A stretch of 64,000 bases of DNA from Costus lasius (taxonomy: Eukaryota; Streptophyta; Magnoliopsida; Zingiberales; Costaceae): the NCBI GenBank assembly GCA_027563935.2, contig CM050446.2, positions 126,372,499-126,436,498 of the forward strand, given 5' to 3'. Position numbers and translations under genes: made by a program. The notes below the pieces were generated by a model. The model saw only the letters and a program-made list of their open reading frames with translations. It was not told where the DNA came from and searched no databases. Below, one piece after another: positions 1-10,544 of the stretch; positions within the stretch are counted from its first letter, which is position 1; every line of letters begins with the position of its first letter.

Positions 1-236
1 CGATAAACAATTAAAAATTAATAAATAAAATTTTATTTTTTATATAATAATATATATATCGGTAAATCGATAAATTACCGAACCGATAACCTAATTACCG
101 AATCAAAAATCGAAAACCGAATTACCTAAATATTCTTACCGAACCGAAAACCAAAATCTCATTTATCGAACTGATTTACCGATTTACCGATCGATAAATC
201 GGTAAACTCGATTTTTACCGAATTATGCTCACTCCT
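1..236. repeat. AT-rich transposon-like fragment with TTACCGA palindromes
   Basis: AT-rich DNA built from repeats of TTACCGA and its complement, including a perfect 12-bp-arm inverted repeat at 175-206 (arms TTTACCGATTTA). It ends in a motif resembling the GCTCACTCCTA ends seen on many plant hAT-type elements. Only one end is visible, so the assignment is weak. No coding sequence is seen. Confidence 0.35.
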
Positions 237-335
237 AGCTCATGTCTTAATTAATTATAAATTTATAATAGGTTTGGCAGTAATTAATGTGCGTGGCCGG
301 CTAACGGCGGTGTGGAGTGACGGCGGGTACAACAC
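237..335 (+). pseudogene. Defensin-like peptide pseudogene, intron end and start of exon 2
   Basis: This stretch matches the end of the intron and the start of exon 2 of the intact defensin-like gene at 15834-16163: the same TCTTAATTAATTATAAATTT intron tail, then the GGCC-GG/AG-CTAACGGCGG acceptor region. The acceptor AG has become GG, and the reading frame meets TGA about six codons in. The exon is then cut at 335 by a 3.5-kb insertion and resumes at 3824. No matching exon 1 is seen upstream, so the gene is dead. Confidence 0.6.
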
Positions 336-604
336 ACTATAAATTTAACCCAGAGAACTGTCATTCTCTTGGAGTCATGCGCAAGAGACTGAAAAATTTT
401 CTAACAGGGGTTCAATTATGCTTTCGTATACTAGTTAAATATTTTTTATTATCCTATGTGTTGTAAAGAAAAAAAACAATTTAATTAAAATATGTTTCTA
501 TTTTAAGATTCATAAAAAATATATAAATAATCTCACTTACAAATATTAAGAATCTCAACCCCCATGTAAAAAAGACCACCCGGATGTTGAAATAAAATTA
601 AAAA

Positions 605-975
605 AAATAATTAATGTTAACATTAAATACTAAAAATCTCTTGAGAGTAAGAGTGGAAGAGATGTGGGTTCCTCTTTCTCTTTGTTTTTTTCTTCTTCTT
701 TTTATTTTATCTTTATGGATTTTTGATTTCGCTATTTGTTGTCGAAAGAGTGTCCAATTAACTTTTTTACGGTCGTGCTCGTAGGAGAAGAGTACCCGAT
801 TGTATCCTAGGTGTTTAATCTGAATTTAACTTGCACGAGAATCTGAATTTTTACATAACAGGATACTATTATTCTAACTCTCTTTTATAATTAATTTAAA
901 GTTTATTATCTTATAATTCATATATTTATTTTTTCTTTAGATAAAGGTTTAGACTAAATTTTAGACCAACAATTT
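605..975. repeat. Left copy of diverged direct repeat (LTR-like)
   Basis: About 370 bp that aligns with 3370-3816. Both copies share a TTAATGTTAACATTAA start, a GGGTTCCTCTTT segment, a GGAGAAGAGTACCC segment and a TAGACTAAATTTTA-type end. It is probably the 5' LTR remnant of the element at 336-3816. Confidence 0.5.
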
Positions 976-1181
976 AGGTGAAATTGGATTTTCATAAATT
1001 TATTTTGTTTTGCTCAATGCCAAGACGTGTGCGTGGTCAATTTGTTACTTATTTGTTTTGCTCAATGCCAGACAGCATAGCTAAGCTAAATTGGATTTTC
1101 ATAAATTTATTTTGTGGCTACGAGCCTACAACAAATATAAATTATGTTTGCCCTTGCATGTTGCAACTGCTAATTGATTAA

Positions 1182-1256
1182 GGCTATGTTCAGTTAGATA
1201 GATTCATTGTATTTTTCATTCTTTCTATCATGGAATTCATTCAACTGAACATAGCC
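1182..1256. mobile_element. 75-bp Tourist-like MITE with TAA target duplication
   Basis: Perfect terminal inverted repeats of 14 bp (GGCTATGTTCAGTT and its complement) enclose a 75-bp element. Both flanks carry the trinucleotide TAA (1179-1181 and 1257-1259). The TIR sequence and 3-bp TWA duplication are those of PIF/Harbinger-derived Tourist MITEs. It has no coding capacity. Confidence 0.75.
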
Positions 1257-1888
1257 TAAAAGTATAAAGAAAAATTTTTCATCCTGCTGTAAAGCGGAAT
1301 ACAGTAGATGTTTATATATACCTTAAAATTTTAATAAATAAAATCTGCCGCTAATGATTTTGAATCTGAAATTCTTGAATTTAAACTTATTGCTTGAACT
1401 ATTAATCCTTTTAAGTTGTAACTTCTGCATTTTGAAATATTTTTTATCCTCCTTTGATGATTTATTAGTTTTTAATTCTAATTTATCTGTTAGTAAAATT
1501 GCATAAGTAGAATTTTCTTATTGCTGTTTATTTTTTCTTCATGCACATATTGAATATAATAGACAAATTTTCATAATTTGATGATATCATTATTATGTAT
1601 TAGTGTTCCTAACAGTGATATTGTTGGCTGTTATGTGACATATAATTAATAAACAGATTCTATTGATGTTATGTCTTCCTTGTTAGATAGACTTTAATGT
1701 AATTATTATTTATTTTTCTTGATAAATATATTATCTAACATACATTTATTGCTTTAGTTAATTATTTTGCAAGCAAATAGAATTGCATAAATAGAATGTA
1801 GTTTATTCTTGTTCATATTCATGCTTAATTATGAACATAATTTAAAATATAAATGTCATAATATGTTTGTCATTCATAATAAATATAA

Positions 1889-2245
1889 TGTACTTTCATA
1901 ATGCACATCATGAAAATAAAATATATCATTATTACCATGTATTTTATGGTCATATTGATCAAGAAAAAATGTACGTTTAAATAAAAAAAAACACATGTAC
2001 ATAAAAAAAATAAAATGCACTTAATAAACTTAATGTGCATAAAGCGCATAATATTATTGATATGCTTGTAATTTAATAATTATATTAACACGATGGACTT
2101 AATATCCACAATAAAATAATGTACATAATAAATATTAATATTTTACATATAATGATAATGTACATTCATAATGCATATCATATTAAATAAGATACATCTT
2201 TATAATGATGCATTTGATGCTCATATTGATCATGAAAAAAAAACT
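1889..2245. repeat. Diverged about 80-bp direct repeat in AT-rich DNA
   Basis: Segments starting at about 1890 and 2160 share a TTCATAATGCA..ATCAT core followed by a CATATTGATCA..GAAAAAA block. They look like an old tandem duplication in noncoding AT-rich DNA. Confidence 0.4.
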
Positions 2246-2639
2246 TGATATGCATAAGTTATAAATTTATAATATTTATAACAATTATCATAAAGGGAAA
2301 ATTATTTTGCAAATAAAAAAATTTTAATTCCTTTAAAATTAAGATGACGTTGAAAACTAATTTAAAGTCAGAAAATTTAATTAAAATAGTTTTACTTTAT
2401 GACAAGAGCAACCAAAAACCTAAGCCTAATTGCTACTTAAAAAAAATCCTTTCTTTCTTTTAATTCAAAAATAAAATTTTTAAATAAGAGTAAAGGATTT
2501 GAAGATAAAAAAAAAAAATCTAAAGCAGCAAAAGACTTATTTATATATGAAAAAGGAGTAGCTATATTAAAATTAGACATAAGTCTATAAATGACTTGAC
2601 TCATAAAAAGTTACAGCTCTTTCTTTTATAAAGACTGAG

Positions 2640-3190
2640 CACAACAAAGCTATTGACTTGACCTAAGTTTGCCCAAGATTATAGTCTTGGAAGTATCGAT
2701 AGGAATGAGATTAGTCTGAAAATAGGCCTTTCAGTGGTAGAAGACCAACCTCTATGATAAGAGATCCCTTGAAGGAGGTTCAATGTGGTAATAACAAGCT
2801 GATTGATTGGCCGGGAAGCACTTTGAAAAATAAAATTTATAAAATACTGCGCTGTATAAAAAATATTTATATGATAGAGTTGATATTCTACACTCTTTTT
2901 CCTGAGGATACATTTTTGTGCTTCTTATTGTATAGGTAAGAAGAATTTTTCAAAGTGGTTAATTATCATGAGATGAGCCTCTACACTCATACCTTGTAGG
3001 GAACTTTTTATATGAGAGAGTCTGTATATGGCCGCGGCTAAAGATATGGACAATCCTCAAAAGCTCTCATGAAAATACACGCACACTGGCCAAAAATGTG
3101 CAACCCCGTGATTGGAGAAACCTTGTATTATGTGTGGATTTGTTGAAATCCGGGTCAAAGGGAAGTAGTTCAAGACTAGTTCACTATCTT
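2640..3190 (+). mobile_element. Copia 3' noncoding module (plus strand)
   Basis: This segment follows the same order of short conserved blocks as the region after RNase H in the minus-strand copia element (about 5040-5480, reverse complement). The blocks are GGTTCAATG.GGTAATAACAAGCTG, TATA.GG.CGCGG, GGCCAAAAATG.GCAACCC and AGTTCAAGACT. It is the 3' part of a second, opposite-oriented member of that copia family. No pol sequence is readable upstream of it. Confidence 0.55.
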
Positions 3191-3369
3191 TTCTTCAGAT
3201 GAAAATATTTTTACTAAGTAAAGGTTATACCTTTAAATGCACTTTACTGACCACTTGATATAGACATGAGCATCAATTTAAATTCATTTAATTATTTTGT
3301 TAAGTTTAATTATATTTAGAATTTTTTTTAATTTTATAGGAGATGGTTGGAATAAATTTTTTTTAAAAA

Positions 3370-3816
3370 AGTTAATGTTAACATTAATTGCTAACGTTAC
3401 TACTTTTATTAACAAGCTTTTAAAAGCTTGTTAAAAATCTCTAATTTGGGTTCCTCTTTCCCTTTCTATTTTCTTTTTTTTTTTATTTTATCTTTATGGA
3501 TTTTTGATTTCAAAGCTCATTATCGAAAGGGTGTCCGATCAACTTCTCCATGGTTGTGCCCACAGGAGAAGAGTACCCGGTTGTATGATCAACTTCTCCA
3601 TGGTTGTGCCCACAGGAGAAGAGTACCCAGTTGTATCCTGGGTGTTCAATCCAGATTTAATTCACACGAGAGCCTGAATTTTCATTTAAAGCAAAATCAC
3701 AACACGCCTCCAAATTTTATCATCCTAACTTTCTTTTATAATTAATTTATAAATTTATTATCTTATAATTTATGTTTTTATTTTCTGTATAAGAAAGATT
3801 TAAACTAAATTTTATA
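3370..3816. repeat. Right copy of the LTR-like direct repeat
   Basis: Aligns with 605-975 and runs up to the right target duplication at 3817-3823. It differs from the left copy mainly by a perfect-looking 50-bp tandem duplication (3537-3586 and 3587-3636, one mismatch). Confidence 0.5.
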
Positions 3817-3823
3817 ACAACAC

Positions 3824-4010
3824 CGGATACGAGTGGGCCTCTACTTCTGTTCTTTCACATGCAAGGACTGCTACTGTGTGCTTAATAAGTAAAGGAGCAG
3901 CAGCGGACTGGTGCTTTTTCAGCTTAATGCCTGTTGACGATTGAAATCCAATGAAATGGATGCATATTTCGCTTGAATAATTAACTCATGGACTCCAGTG
4001 TTAATTCGCA
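3824..4010 (+). pseudogene. Defensin-like peptide pseudogene, end of exon 2 and 3' UTR
   Basis: Rejoined to 335 across the insertion, this continues the same frame. It encodes a short Cys-rich tail (C-x3-C-x2-C-x-C) and a TAA at about 3887. The following 3' UTR (AAGGAGCAGCAGC, CTGTTGACGATTGAAATCCA) closely matches those after the intact gene (16210-16310) and the pseudogene at 20640-20750. This identifies it as a duplicate of the same family. The Cys spacing differs from the intact copy, so it may represent a diverged paralogue. Confidence 0.55.
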
Positions 4011-4201
4011 TATAATTAATATATTGCTGTTGTTCCTTTGGACAGCTTTTTTGGAACCATTTCAAGATTTAAAGCGAAAATGTCAAGCGAAAGTAGATTT
4101 CTTATTAAATTATTTAATTTTCATTACATTTTAACTTACTTTTTACTGCTCATCTAATAGCACAAAACATAATAACGTAACCTAAAGTATATTTAACTTA
4201 A

Positions 4202-4926
4202 TACTGTAAAATCACATAAATTAGATGATTATGCAGATTTAAAACAGTAAGTAGAGAATTAAAAAGAACCAGAGGCGACTGTAGGTCTGTCCTTAGGCAA
4301 ATTTCCAGGCTTTGGCACGCAAGCTTTTTCCGGATGGTTGCCTGAAGATACAACCGATGTAGCGTCTCTGCCGGCGCGACGGTGAGACGACTGTCACTGC
4401 CACTTTTCAATGTTGTTCAACAAAAAGAAGAGAGCGAGAAAACTGAGAGTATACGTATGTCAGTGTATTCAAGCCTGTCGCCAAGCCTTCTATTATATAA
4501 AGAAGGAAGGCGGAGACGCTAAAATGAGAAGGCTAAAAAATAGCACTCTCGAAATAATATTATATTAATAACGTGGTTTAGTGCGTACCCCTAAATAGGT
4601 ATGCTAACGATCATAATTAAGACTAATATAAATATAGTTTTAATTATCGTTAATAACAACAATAATAATAATAAAACATGGGCTAAAATAAAGAAGTAAA
4701 TTAATCGCTCGAGAAACCCGCACCCGCACCCGTGACCACGACCCGACCCGACCCGGCTCGGCGCGCGCACGTGCGTGTGTTTTGGATCAACTTGGTTTAG
4801 ATAGTTGATTGTCCCTTAAATGCCCCAATGAGCTAGGAGAATTTTAACTTCTTTTAAACCAAAGTATCCCTTCCAACTCCCTTAATGTGGGACTAAGAGA
4901 CTTTTGGGTTTTCTTAAACTCCAACA
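4202..4926 (-). repeat. 3' LTR of copia element 1
   Basis: Shares with 9901-10200 the blocks AACAAAAAGAAGAGAG.GAGAAAACTGAGAGTAT, GGCTAAAATAAAG.A.TAAATTAATC and the 140-bp segment from TTTTGGATCAACTTGG. It ends CCAACA on the plus strand (TG on the minus). A TATATAA box near 4493-4499 fits a minus-strand U3 promoter. Confidence 0.7.
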
Positions 4927-5499
4927 ATCCCCCATAAAACTCAAAAAAGAAAACAAGGTGCTGAACAACATTTATATCACATGGTCAGGAAAGAGCAGTA
5001 CTGAATACACTTAGTACACGGAACTTCACCGGAAGAGATGTAGTGAATGAAGTCTTGAACTATAACCCTTTTGGCCTGGCTTAGAACGGTGTACACATGA
5101 TACATCTACAGTGACGTAGGGTTGCGCATTTTTGGCTATGCGTGGGTACCTTCTTTTTTGTGAGTTTGCTAGTAGTGTCCAGTTACTATTCCGCGACCGT
5201 ATACAAAAACTCACATATGGGAGAAATCCTATGAAGAAGTGTGTAGAGACACTTCTTAAGTTAAACCTTTTGGATTTCTTTAAGAGTTATCTAACTTAAC
5301 CTAACATCTACATAGGAGTACTCGATCACCTTAGGAATGGGGTATTGGAGCCTTTATAATTAACTCCAATAAACACATATAGTGTTTTTTCAATTTTTAT
5401 TGTACTCCTTGGCCAACCAGTCAGCTTGTTATTACCCATTGAACCTCATTCCAAGGTCTACCTGTCACGGAGGTTGGGTTGCCACTGTATGAGAGCCCA

Positions 5500-5838
5500 T
5501 TATGGAAAAATCCCCATTCCCTTAGATGAAGCCATCACTTTGGTTTGATTCAAACCTTTTGTGAGGCAGTCAGCAAGATTGCTGTCAGTTCTTACAAAAG
5601 ATAAAGAAACAACATTATGAATAGATAACAATCTAATTGTTTTCTGCCTAATTTTGATGTGTTTACTCAATTTGGTGTTTACTAGTTTCTTTTTACAAAA
5701 TTCTATTGCAGTCTTACTATCACAATTAATAGAAATTGGTGGACTAAATGTTAGGGCCATTGGTATACATGAACAAAGGTTTTGAAGCCACTCAGCTTTT
5801 GAGCAAGCTAAGTCCAAAGCAACAAGTTCTGCTTCCAT
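5500..5838 (-). pseudogene. Copia RNase H domain (element 1)
   Basis: 112 residues of a Ty1/copia RNase H: an opening MEAELVAL with the catalytic Glu, a central N-CDSKTAIEF with the catalytic Asp, and a final R-TDSNLADCLTKGL motif. It continues upstream as fragments towards the reverse transcriptase at 6201. In a live element it would degrade the RNA strand of the RNA/DNA hybrid. It is a relic of an enzyme, not a host gene. Confidence 0.85.
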
Positions 5839-5989
5839 GGTACTTCTAGCTATATGGTCTGTTTTGTGGATTGCTATGAAATGACCCCACCACCAAGAGT
5901 GAAAACATAACCTGAAGTGGATTTGATATCATTGGAATCAGAAATCCAATTTGCATCACAGAAACCTTCTAAGATAGAAGGAAATCCAC

Positions 5990-7083
5990 TATAGATTAGG
6001 ACATAGCTAGAGGTTCCTCTAAGGTATCTAAAGACTCTTTTAAGAGTAGTCCAATGAAGGTCACTGGGATTACTGGTATACCTACTAAGTCTAGATACTG
6101 AATAGGCTATATCAAGTCTGGTTCTATTTGCAAGGAAAAAAGGAGAACCTATAGTCTTAGAGTAAAGCTCTTGATCAATAGGAGATTCAGGATTCTTAAA
6201 CTAATGACAATTTGGGTCATAAGGAGTGCTAAGAGGAGAGGAGGAATCAAATTTAAATTTCTCCAAAATCTTATCTACATAATGAGATTGAGAAAGGGAA
6301 ATGGAGTTTTGATTTCTACTGATCTTCATTCCTAAGATCACATCAGCATCTCCAATGTCTTTCATGTCAAAATGAAGAGACAAGAAACCTTTAGTGTCTT
6401 GGATTAGATTAGGATCATTAGAAAAGATTAGGATATCATCTACATACAAACACAAAAGAGCAAAGCTAGAATTTGCAGTTTTGTAGTAGAGACAACTGTC
6501 AGAGTCGTTGATTTGAAATCCATATGAAGGAATGGCCTTGTCAAATTTCTCATGTCATTGTTTTGGAGCTTGTTTCAGCCCATACAATGAACGGACAAGT
6601 TTGCATACTTTCTTTTCATAACCCTTTTGTGACAAACCTTTCAGGTTGTGACATATAGATTTCTTCATCAAGGTCTCCATGGAGGAAAGCAGTTTTCACA
6701 TCCATCTGATGAACTATCAGTCCATGAATAGTAGCAATAGAGAGAAGGAACCTAATGGTAGTGATCCTAGCAACAGGCGCATAGGTGTCAAAATAGTCAA
6801 TATCGGCCTTCTGCCGAAACCCTTGAACCATCAAACGCGCCTTATACTTTTTAATACTACCATTTGTCCTTAACTTTTTCTTAAAGATCCACTTACATCC
6901 TAGAGGTTTATTTCCAGGAGGTAGATCTGTAAGGATCCAGGTGTTGTTGCTAATGATAGATTGAAATTCGTTATCAATAGCTTCTTTCCATAAGGGAGCA
7001 TCAGAAGAACTAAGGGCTTCATTGTAGGTTTTCGGTATGTCTTCAATCAGATAAGTGACAAAGTCATCACCGAAATCCCTCAT
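5990..7083 (-). pseudogene. Copia reverse transcriptase, broken (element 1)
   Basis: Two main pieces are readable on the minus strand. 7083-6616 carries the N-terminal palm region (W-KEAIDNEF, GCKWIFKKK, YKARLMVQGFRQ, APVARITTIR, QMDVKTAFLHG). 6455-6201 carries the catalytic YVDD box and the DIG..D..LGMKI segment. Between and after them are frame breaks, and the region to about 5990 shows further RT-connection sequence out of frame. In life this domain copies element RNA into cDNA. The breaks mean it is inactive. Confidence 0.85.
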
Positions 7084-7212
7084 AGCTCTAGTTCTCTTGC
7101 TTCTCCTGGGTTCAGCTATTGACTCAGAGGGATGTGAAGAGGATTGATTAAGGTTCCCAGTTTCAGAAGGACTAAGGACAGAAGATTGAGGATCATTGAT
7201 GGAAGAAGGATT

Positions 7213-7911
7213 TTAAGGTTTAAAAGGAAAGACATTTTCAAAGAAGGTAATGTCCCTAGATTCAATAAGGGAGTTCTTAGAGATTCCAAGAACATCTGAA
7301 CTAAGAACAAGGTACCTATAAGTGTTGGAATCAAGAGAGTATCCTATGAAAGCAGCATCTATGGTTTTAGGACCAATTTTTTTCCTCTTAGGTTCAGGAA
7401 TGCTTATTTTTGCTAAGCACCCCCACATTCTGAAGAATTTAAGGTTGGGCCTATATCCTTTCCAAATTTCAAAAGGGGTTTTCAAATTATTTTTGGAGGA
7501 AATCCTATTTTGAATGAAGCAGGTTGAAAGAATAGCCTCCCCTCACAAGTTCTAGGGTGCTCCAGAACTAAGTAACATGGCATTTATCATGTCTAGTAGG
7601 GTTCTGTTCTTTCTTTCTGTTACTCCATTAGATTGAGGAGAGTAAGGAGCAATTACTTGATGAATTATTCCATTTTCTTGACAGAATTGAGAAAATTCAT
7701 TAGAGGTGTACTCCCCTCCTCGATCTGATCTAAGGATTTTGATCTTCCTATCCAATTGGTTTTCTACTTCAGCTTTGAAGATCTTAAACTTGGAAAGGAC
7801 TTCATCTTTAGATTTTAAGAGGTAGATGTAGCAAAACTTTGAATAATTGTCTATGAAAGTTACAAAGTATTTGCTACCTCCTCTAGTGGGATCTCTATTT
7901 GAATCACAAAC
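7213..7911 (-). pseudogene. Copia integrase, broken (element 1)
   Basis: The minus strand encodes an integrase core and C-terminal part. FVTFID-YSK (first catalytic Asp) is near 7870, SDRGGEYTS (second Asp) near 7720, and QSNGVTERKNR (catalytic Glu) near 7630. The GKR/copia-specific C-terminal segment PFEIWKGYRPNL...GYSLDSNTYR lies at 7485-7213. A stop interrupts the chain at about 7550, and a TGA replaces the expected Ser codon in the LIH-DVCD motif at about 7914. It would insert cDNA in the nucleus if intact. Confidence 0.8.
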
Positions 7912-7914
7912 ATC

Positions 7915-8480
7915 TCAGTGAATTAATTCAAGGAGTTCTGAATCTTTGTAAGGTAAGGAGTGGAATGGTTTTCTAGGTTGTTTTGCTTGAACACATAGCT
8001 CACATATTTCATTTGAGGTTGAGCTAGTTTTAGGAATCAAGCTTAGGTGACTCATTCTAGCATGGTATTTAAAGTTAACATAGCCAAGTCTGCCATGCCA
8101 ATAATCAGAATTTTCTATATTCAAAGCAATGAGAGAATCAGACATAGAATTCAAAGGAATAATATTCAATTGAAATAATCCATTAGAAGAGAAACCTTTT
8201 CCAATGAATAAGTCACCTTTAGAGAGCATAATTTTATTAGCATCTAAAACAATCTTAAAACCACTTTAACCAAAAGAGATCCACTAACAAGGTTCCTACA
8301 GATATCTGGTACATGGAACACATTATTTAAAGTAAGAGTCTTCCCAAAAGTAAACTTCAGAAGGCCTTGCCCGTGTCCAAGTACTACAGCAGAGGATCCG
8401 TTCCCCATGGTTACACTTCTTCCACTTGAGTCCTGGTAAGAAGAGAACCAAAGCCGGTTAGAACACACATGAATGCTCAC
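7915..8480 (-). pseudogene. Copia protease and GAG-pre-integrase region (element 1)
   Basis: 8480-8244 is a remnant of the aspartic protease region ([16 protein letters not shown], where copia proteases have D-SGA, then [22 protein letters not shown]). 8229-7915 is the GAG-pre-integrase zinc-binding region (YWHGRLGYVNF, then CELCVQAKQ giving the H..CxxC pattern). The two parts are in different frames, so the polyprotein is broken here. Confidence 0.75.
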
Positions 8481-8609
8481 ACCGGAATCTAACCACCACT
8501 TAGAATCATGATGAGTTAGATTTATGGAGGGGATAAAGAAAACAAACCTAAGAGAGGAGGTGGAAGCAGGATGTTCTTTTACGACATTGACTTGGTTATT
8601 GCCAGGTTT

Positions 8610-9500
8610 TTACTTAGGCTTTTTAGAAGGAATCCTTTTTGTCTTTCTGTAGAAGCAATCTGGGGCAAGATGATTGTCCCTTCCGCCTACATAACAGTAG
8701 CCACCTGCAGGAGCCTTCTTATTTCCTTGACCAAGCCTCTTAGGTTTGAAGTTGGGTTTAAGATTTCTACTTTTCTGGTTTTTGAACTTCTTGTTCTTAG
8801 GAATTTGGCTTTTAGAAGATTGGCCAGAGGTCTCAGTAAGATGGATTTTACTTTTAGAATGATCAGTATTAGGATCTCTTTGCCTAAATTGATCTTCTAT
8901 CTTTATGGTTTGGATAATAGCATCCACTGAGTTAAGAGAAACAGTTCTTCTAAGATCTTGGGCAAAGTTGGACCAAGAGGGAGGTAGTTTCTCAAGAAGA
9001 TAGGAGATAAGGAAGGATTCACTGAATTTGGTACCACTAAGATGGACTTCATTTACCAGATTATTGAAAGTATCTATATGGTCTATGATGGGTAAACTTT
9101 CAGACATTTTAAAGTTTATGAAGTCTGAAGTTGTGAATCTCTTCACACCTTCATCATCTTTAAGGTAGGTTTTTAGGAGTGTTGTCCAGACATCTTTGGC
9201 TGTCTTATATTTCCTATATGTGTCGTATATGGTATCAGAAAGACAACTTAGGATCTTGAACTTACACATGAAGTCTGAAGTGTTTGGAGTAGATGAAGGA
9301 GGTGAATCCAGAGGTTTATCTGAAAGGTTTTCAGAGCTGGAAGCAGATTTTTGAATTGAGTTGCCTAATGGGTGATCTATACCAATGGTGCTAATCAGCC
9401 CCAAGAAAATAAGCCAAACTTCCATTTATTCTTTCCATCTTATAAAACCAGATCCATTAAATTTTTCTGGTTTAAGAGAGAAAGTTTCGTCATTACCCAT
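8610..9500 (-). pseudogene. Copia gag, broken (element 1)
   Basis: The best start is the ATG at 9500 (MGNDETFSLKPEKFNGS...W), because copia gag proteins open with a K-F-G-N/S-W motif. A TAA at 9426-9428 ends the first 24 codons, and the frame then runs open from 9425 to 8610. The middle holds the UBN2-type gag fold (W-TLLKTY, then PPSWSNFAQDLR). The zinc knuckle near 8680 should be C-x2-C-x4-H-x4-C, but the second Cys reads Gly. Both the stop and the lost Cys mark it as non-functional. Confidence 0.85.
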
Positions 9501-9759
9501 TATAAAGTTCAAGAAATTAATTAGGCTTTTTTATGGAAAGTTGCAATAGATTTGTAATTACCATATCAGTAAAAGGTTTTAAACATGCAGTTCTAATAGT
9601 ATAAAACAAAATAGTGAAACATATAAGAAAGTAAGCTATCATCATATTTTTGCAGTAATTAAAATTGAACAGGAAAAATTAGAACAAATAATTTTGTGTG
9701 AAAACCAGTATACTGCAAATCTATAATAAGTAAACGGTATAATATATAATGGTAAGGAA

Positions 9760-9840
9760 TGAAGTTGCAGCGTACTAGGTAAACGCGCGCGCTTGCACAG
9801 GTCATGAGGTCGAATCCGTGCGCCTGCATTTAGTGAAGAT
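9760..9840 (-). other. tRNA-like B-box sequence (possible SINE head)
   Basis: The 5' leader of copia element 1 contains GAGGTCGAATCC on the plus strand at about 9808-9819, close to the RNA polymerase III B-box consensus GGTTCGANNCC. A GC-rich run of alternating GCGC lies just upstream. The strand of any pol III unit is not certain, and no full tRNA cloverleaf is visible. Confidence 0.25.
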
Positions 9841-9900
9841 GATTTACAATAACAGATCTGGAAATTGATTGGAATTACAGCAGGTTATGCGATGAACATA

Positions 9901-10200
9901 TGCTCTAAAATCAAATAAATTAGATGTAGCATCGCTGCCACCTTTCAGTGCTTTCAGCAAAAAGAAGAGAGTGAGAAAACTGAGAGTATGCTAAAATAAA
10001 GAATTAAATTAATCACCCGGGACGCCCGCAACCCGACGTGGCGAGGGGCGCGTGTGTGTGTGTTTTGGATCAACTTGGTTTAGATAGTTGATTGCCCCTT
10101 AAATGCCCCAATGGGCTAGGGGAATTTCAACTTCTTTTAAACCAAAGTATCCCTTCCAATTCTCTCAATGTGGGACTAAGGGACTTTTGGGTTTCCTTAG
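9901..10200 (-). repeat. 5' LTR of copia element 1, truncated
   Basis: A shortened copy of the LTR at 4202-4926, starting TGCTCTAAAATC (plus strand). It lacks two internal blocks, and at 10200 it breaks off 11 bp before the expected LTR end. The sequence after 10200 belongs to an Athila-type LTR, so a deletion joined the two elements. Confidence 0.7.
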
Positions 10201-10539
10201 GTACAGATTATCTTCTCCCGAAGCGTAATCTGATACCTATTTACGATAATTCCCTACTCTCGTGACAATTACTATAAATACGCCCTTTAAGCTATGTTAA
10301 AAACCATAAAAATCCTTCAAATAAATCTAAACTACTCTCGTGATTGGATTCATAGGTTTGAAAAGAATAGATTTGGTGCCGCGATTCACCTCTCGGTCCT
10401 TCTCGTGATGTATAAGACGTAAAATTACTTGATCATAGTAAATTACGGAATAAACATAATTCTAATCAAATCAACTCTATAAAATTCATGTCAAAAATTT
10501 AAACAATAAGTTTAATCCATAAAACATCAATGAGTTACA
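10201..10539 (-). repeat. Athila/Tat-type LTR X, left part (truncated)
   Basis: Resembles the solo LTR at 10877-11180: GGTACAGATTA.CTTCTC.CGAAGCGTAATCTG, then TTCCCTACTCTCGT, CGATTCACCTCTC and similar blocks. It lacks the first 330 bp of an LTR of this type. It continues at 12140 on the far side of the solo LTR, so the solo LTR inserted into this copy. Confidence 0.6.
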
Positions 10540-10544
10540 CTCCC

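Larger units (their letters stand above)
336..3816. mobile_element. 3.5-kb element inserted in defensin-like exon 2, 7-bp target duplication
   Basis: The same 7-bp word ACAACAC lies at 329-335 and 3817-3823 and brackets the insertion. Removing the insert restores the reading frame of the peptide exon on both sides. Diverged direct repeats lie near the ends (605-975 and 3370-3816). Inside are a 75-bp MITE and, at 2640-3190, a plus-strand module matching the post-RNase H region of the copia element at 4202-10200. The best reading is a decayed copia element that has lost gag and pol. The direct repeats do not reach the left boundary cleanly, so the LTR limits are unresolved. The rest (975-2640) is AT-rich with no gene. 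Confidence 0.6.
4202..10200 (-). mobile_element. Degenerate Ty1/copia retrotransposon (element 1)
   Basis: Minus-strand gag, protease, integrase, reverse transcriptase and RNase H fragments in copia order run from 9500 down to 5500. The 3' LTR is 4202-4926, starting TGTTGGAGTT on the minus strand right after a GGGGGAT polypurine tract. The 5' LTR is 9901-10200. It is shorter, with internal deletions, and has lost its outermost 11 bp at the junction with Athila-type DNA at 10200. Several stops and frameshifts show it cannot encode its own enzymes. Confidence 0.85.
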
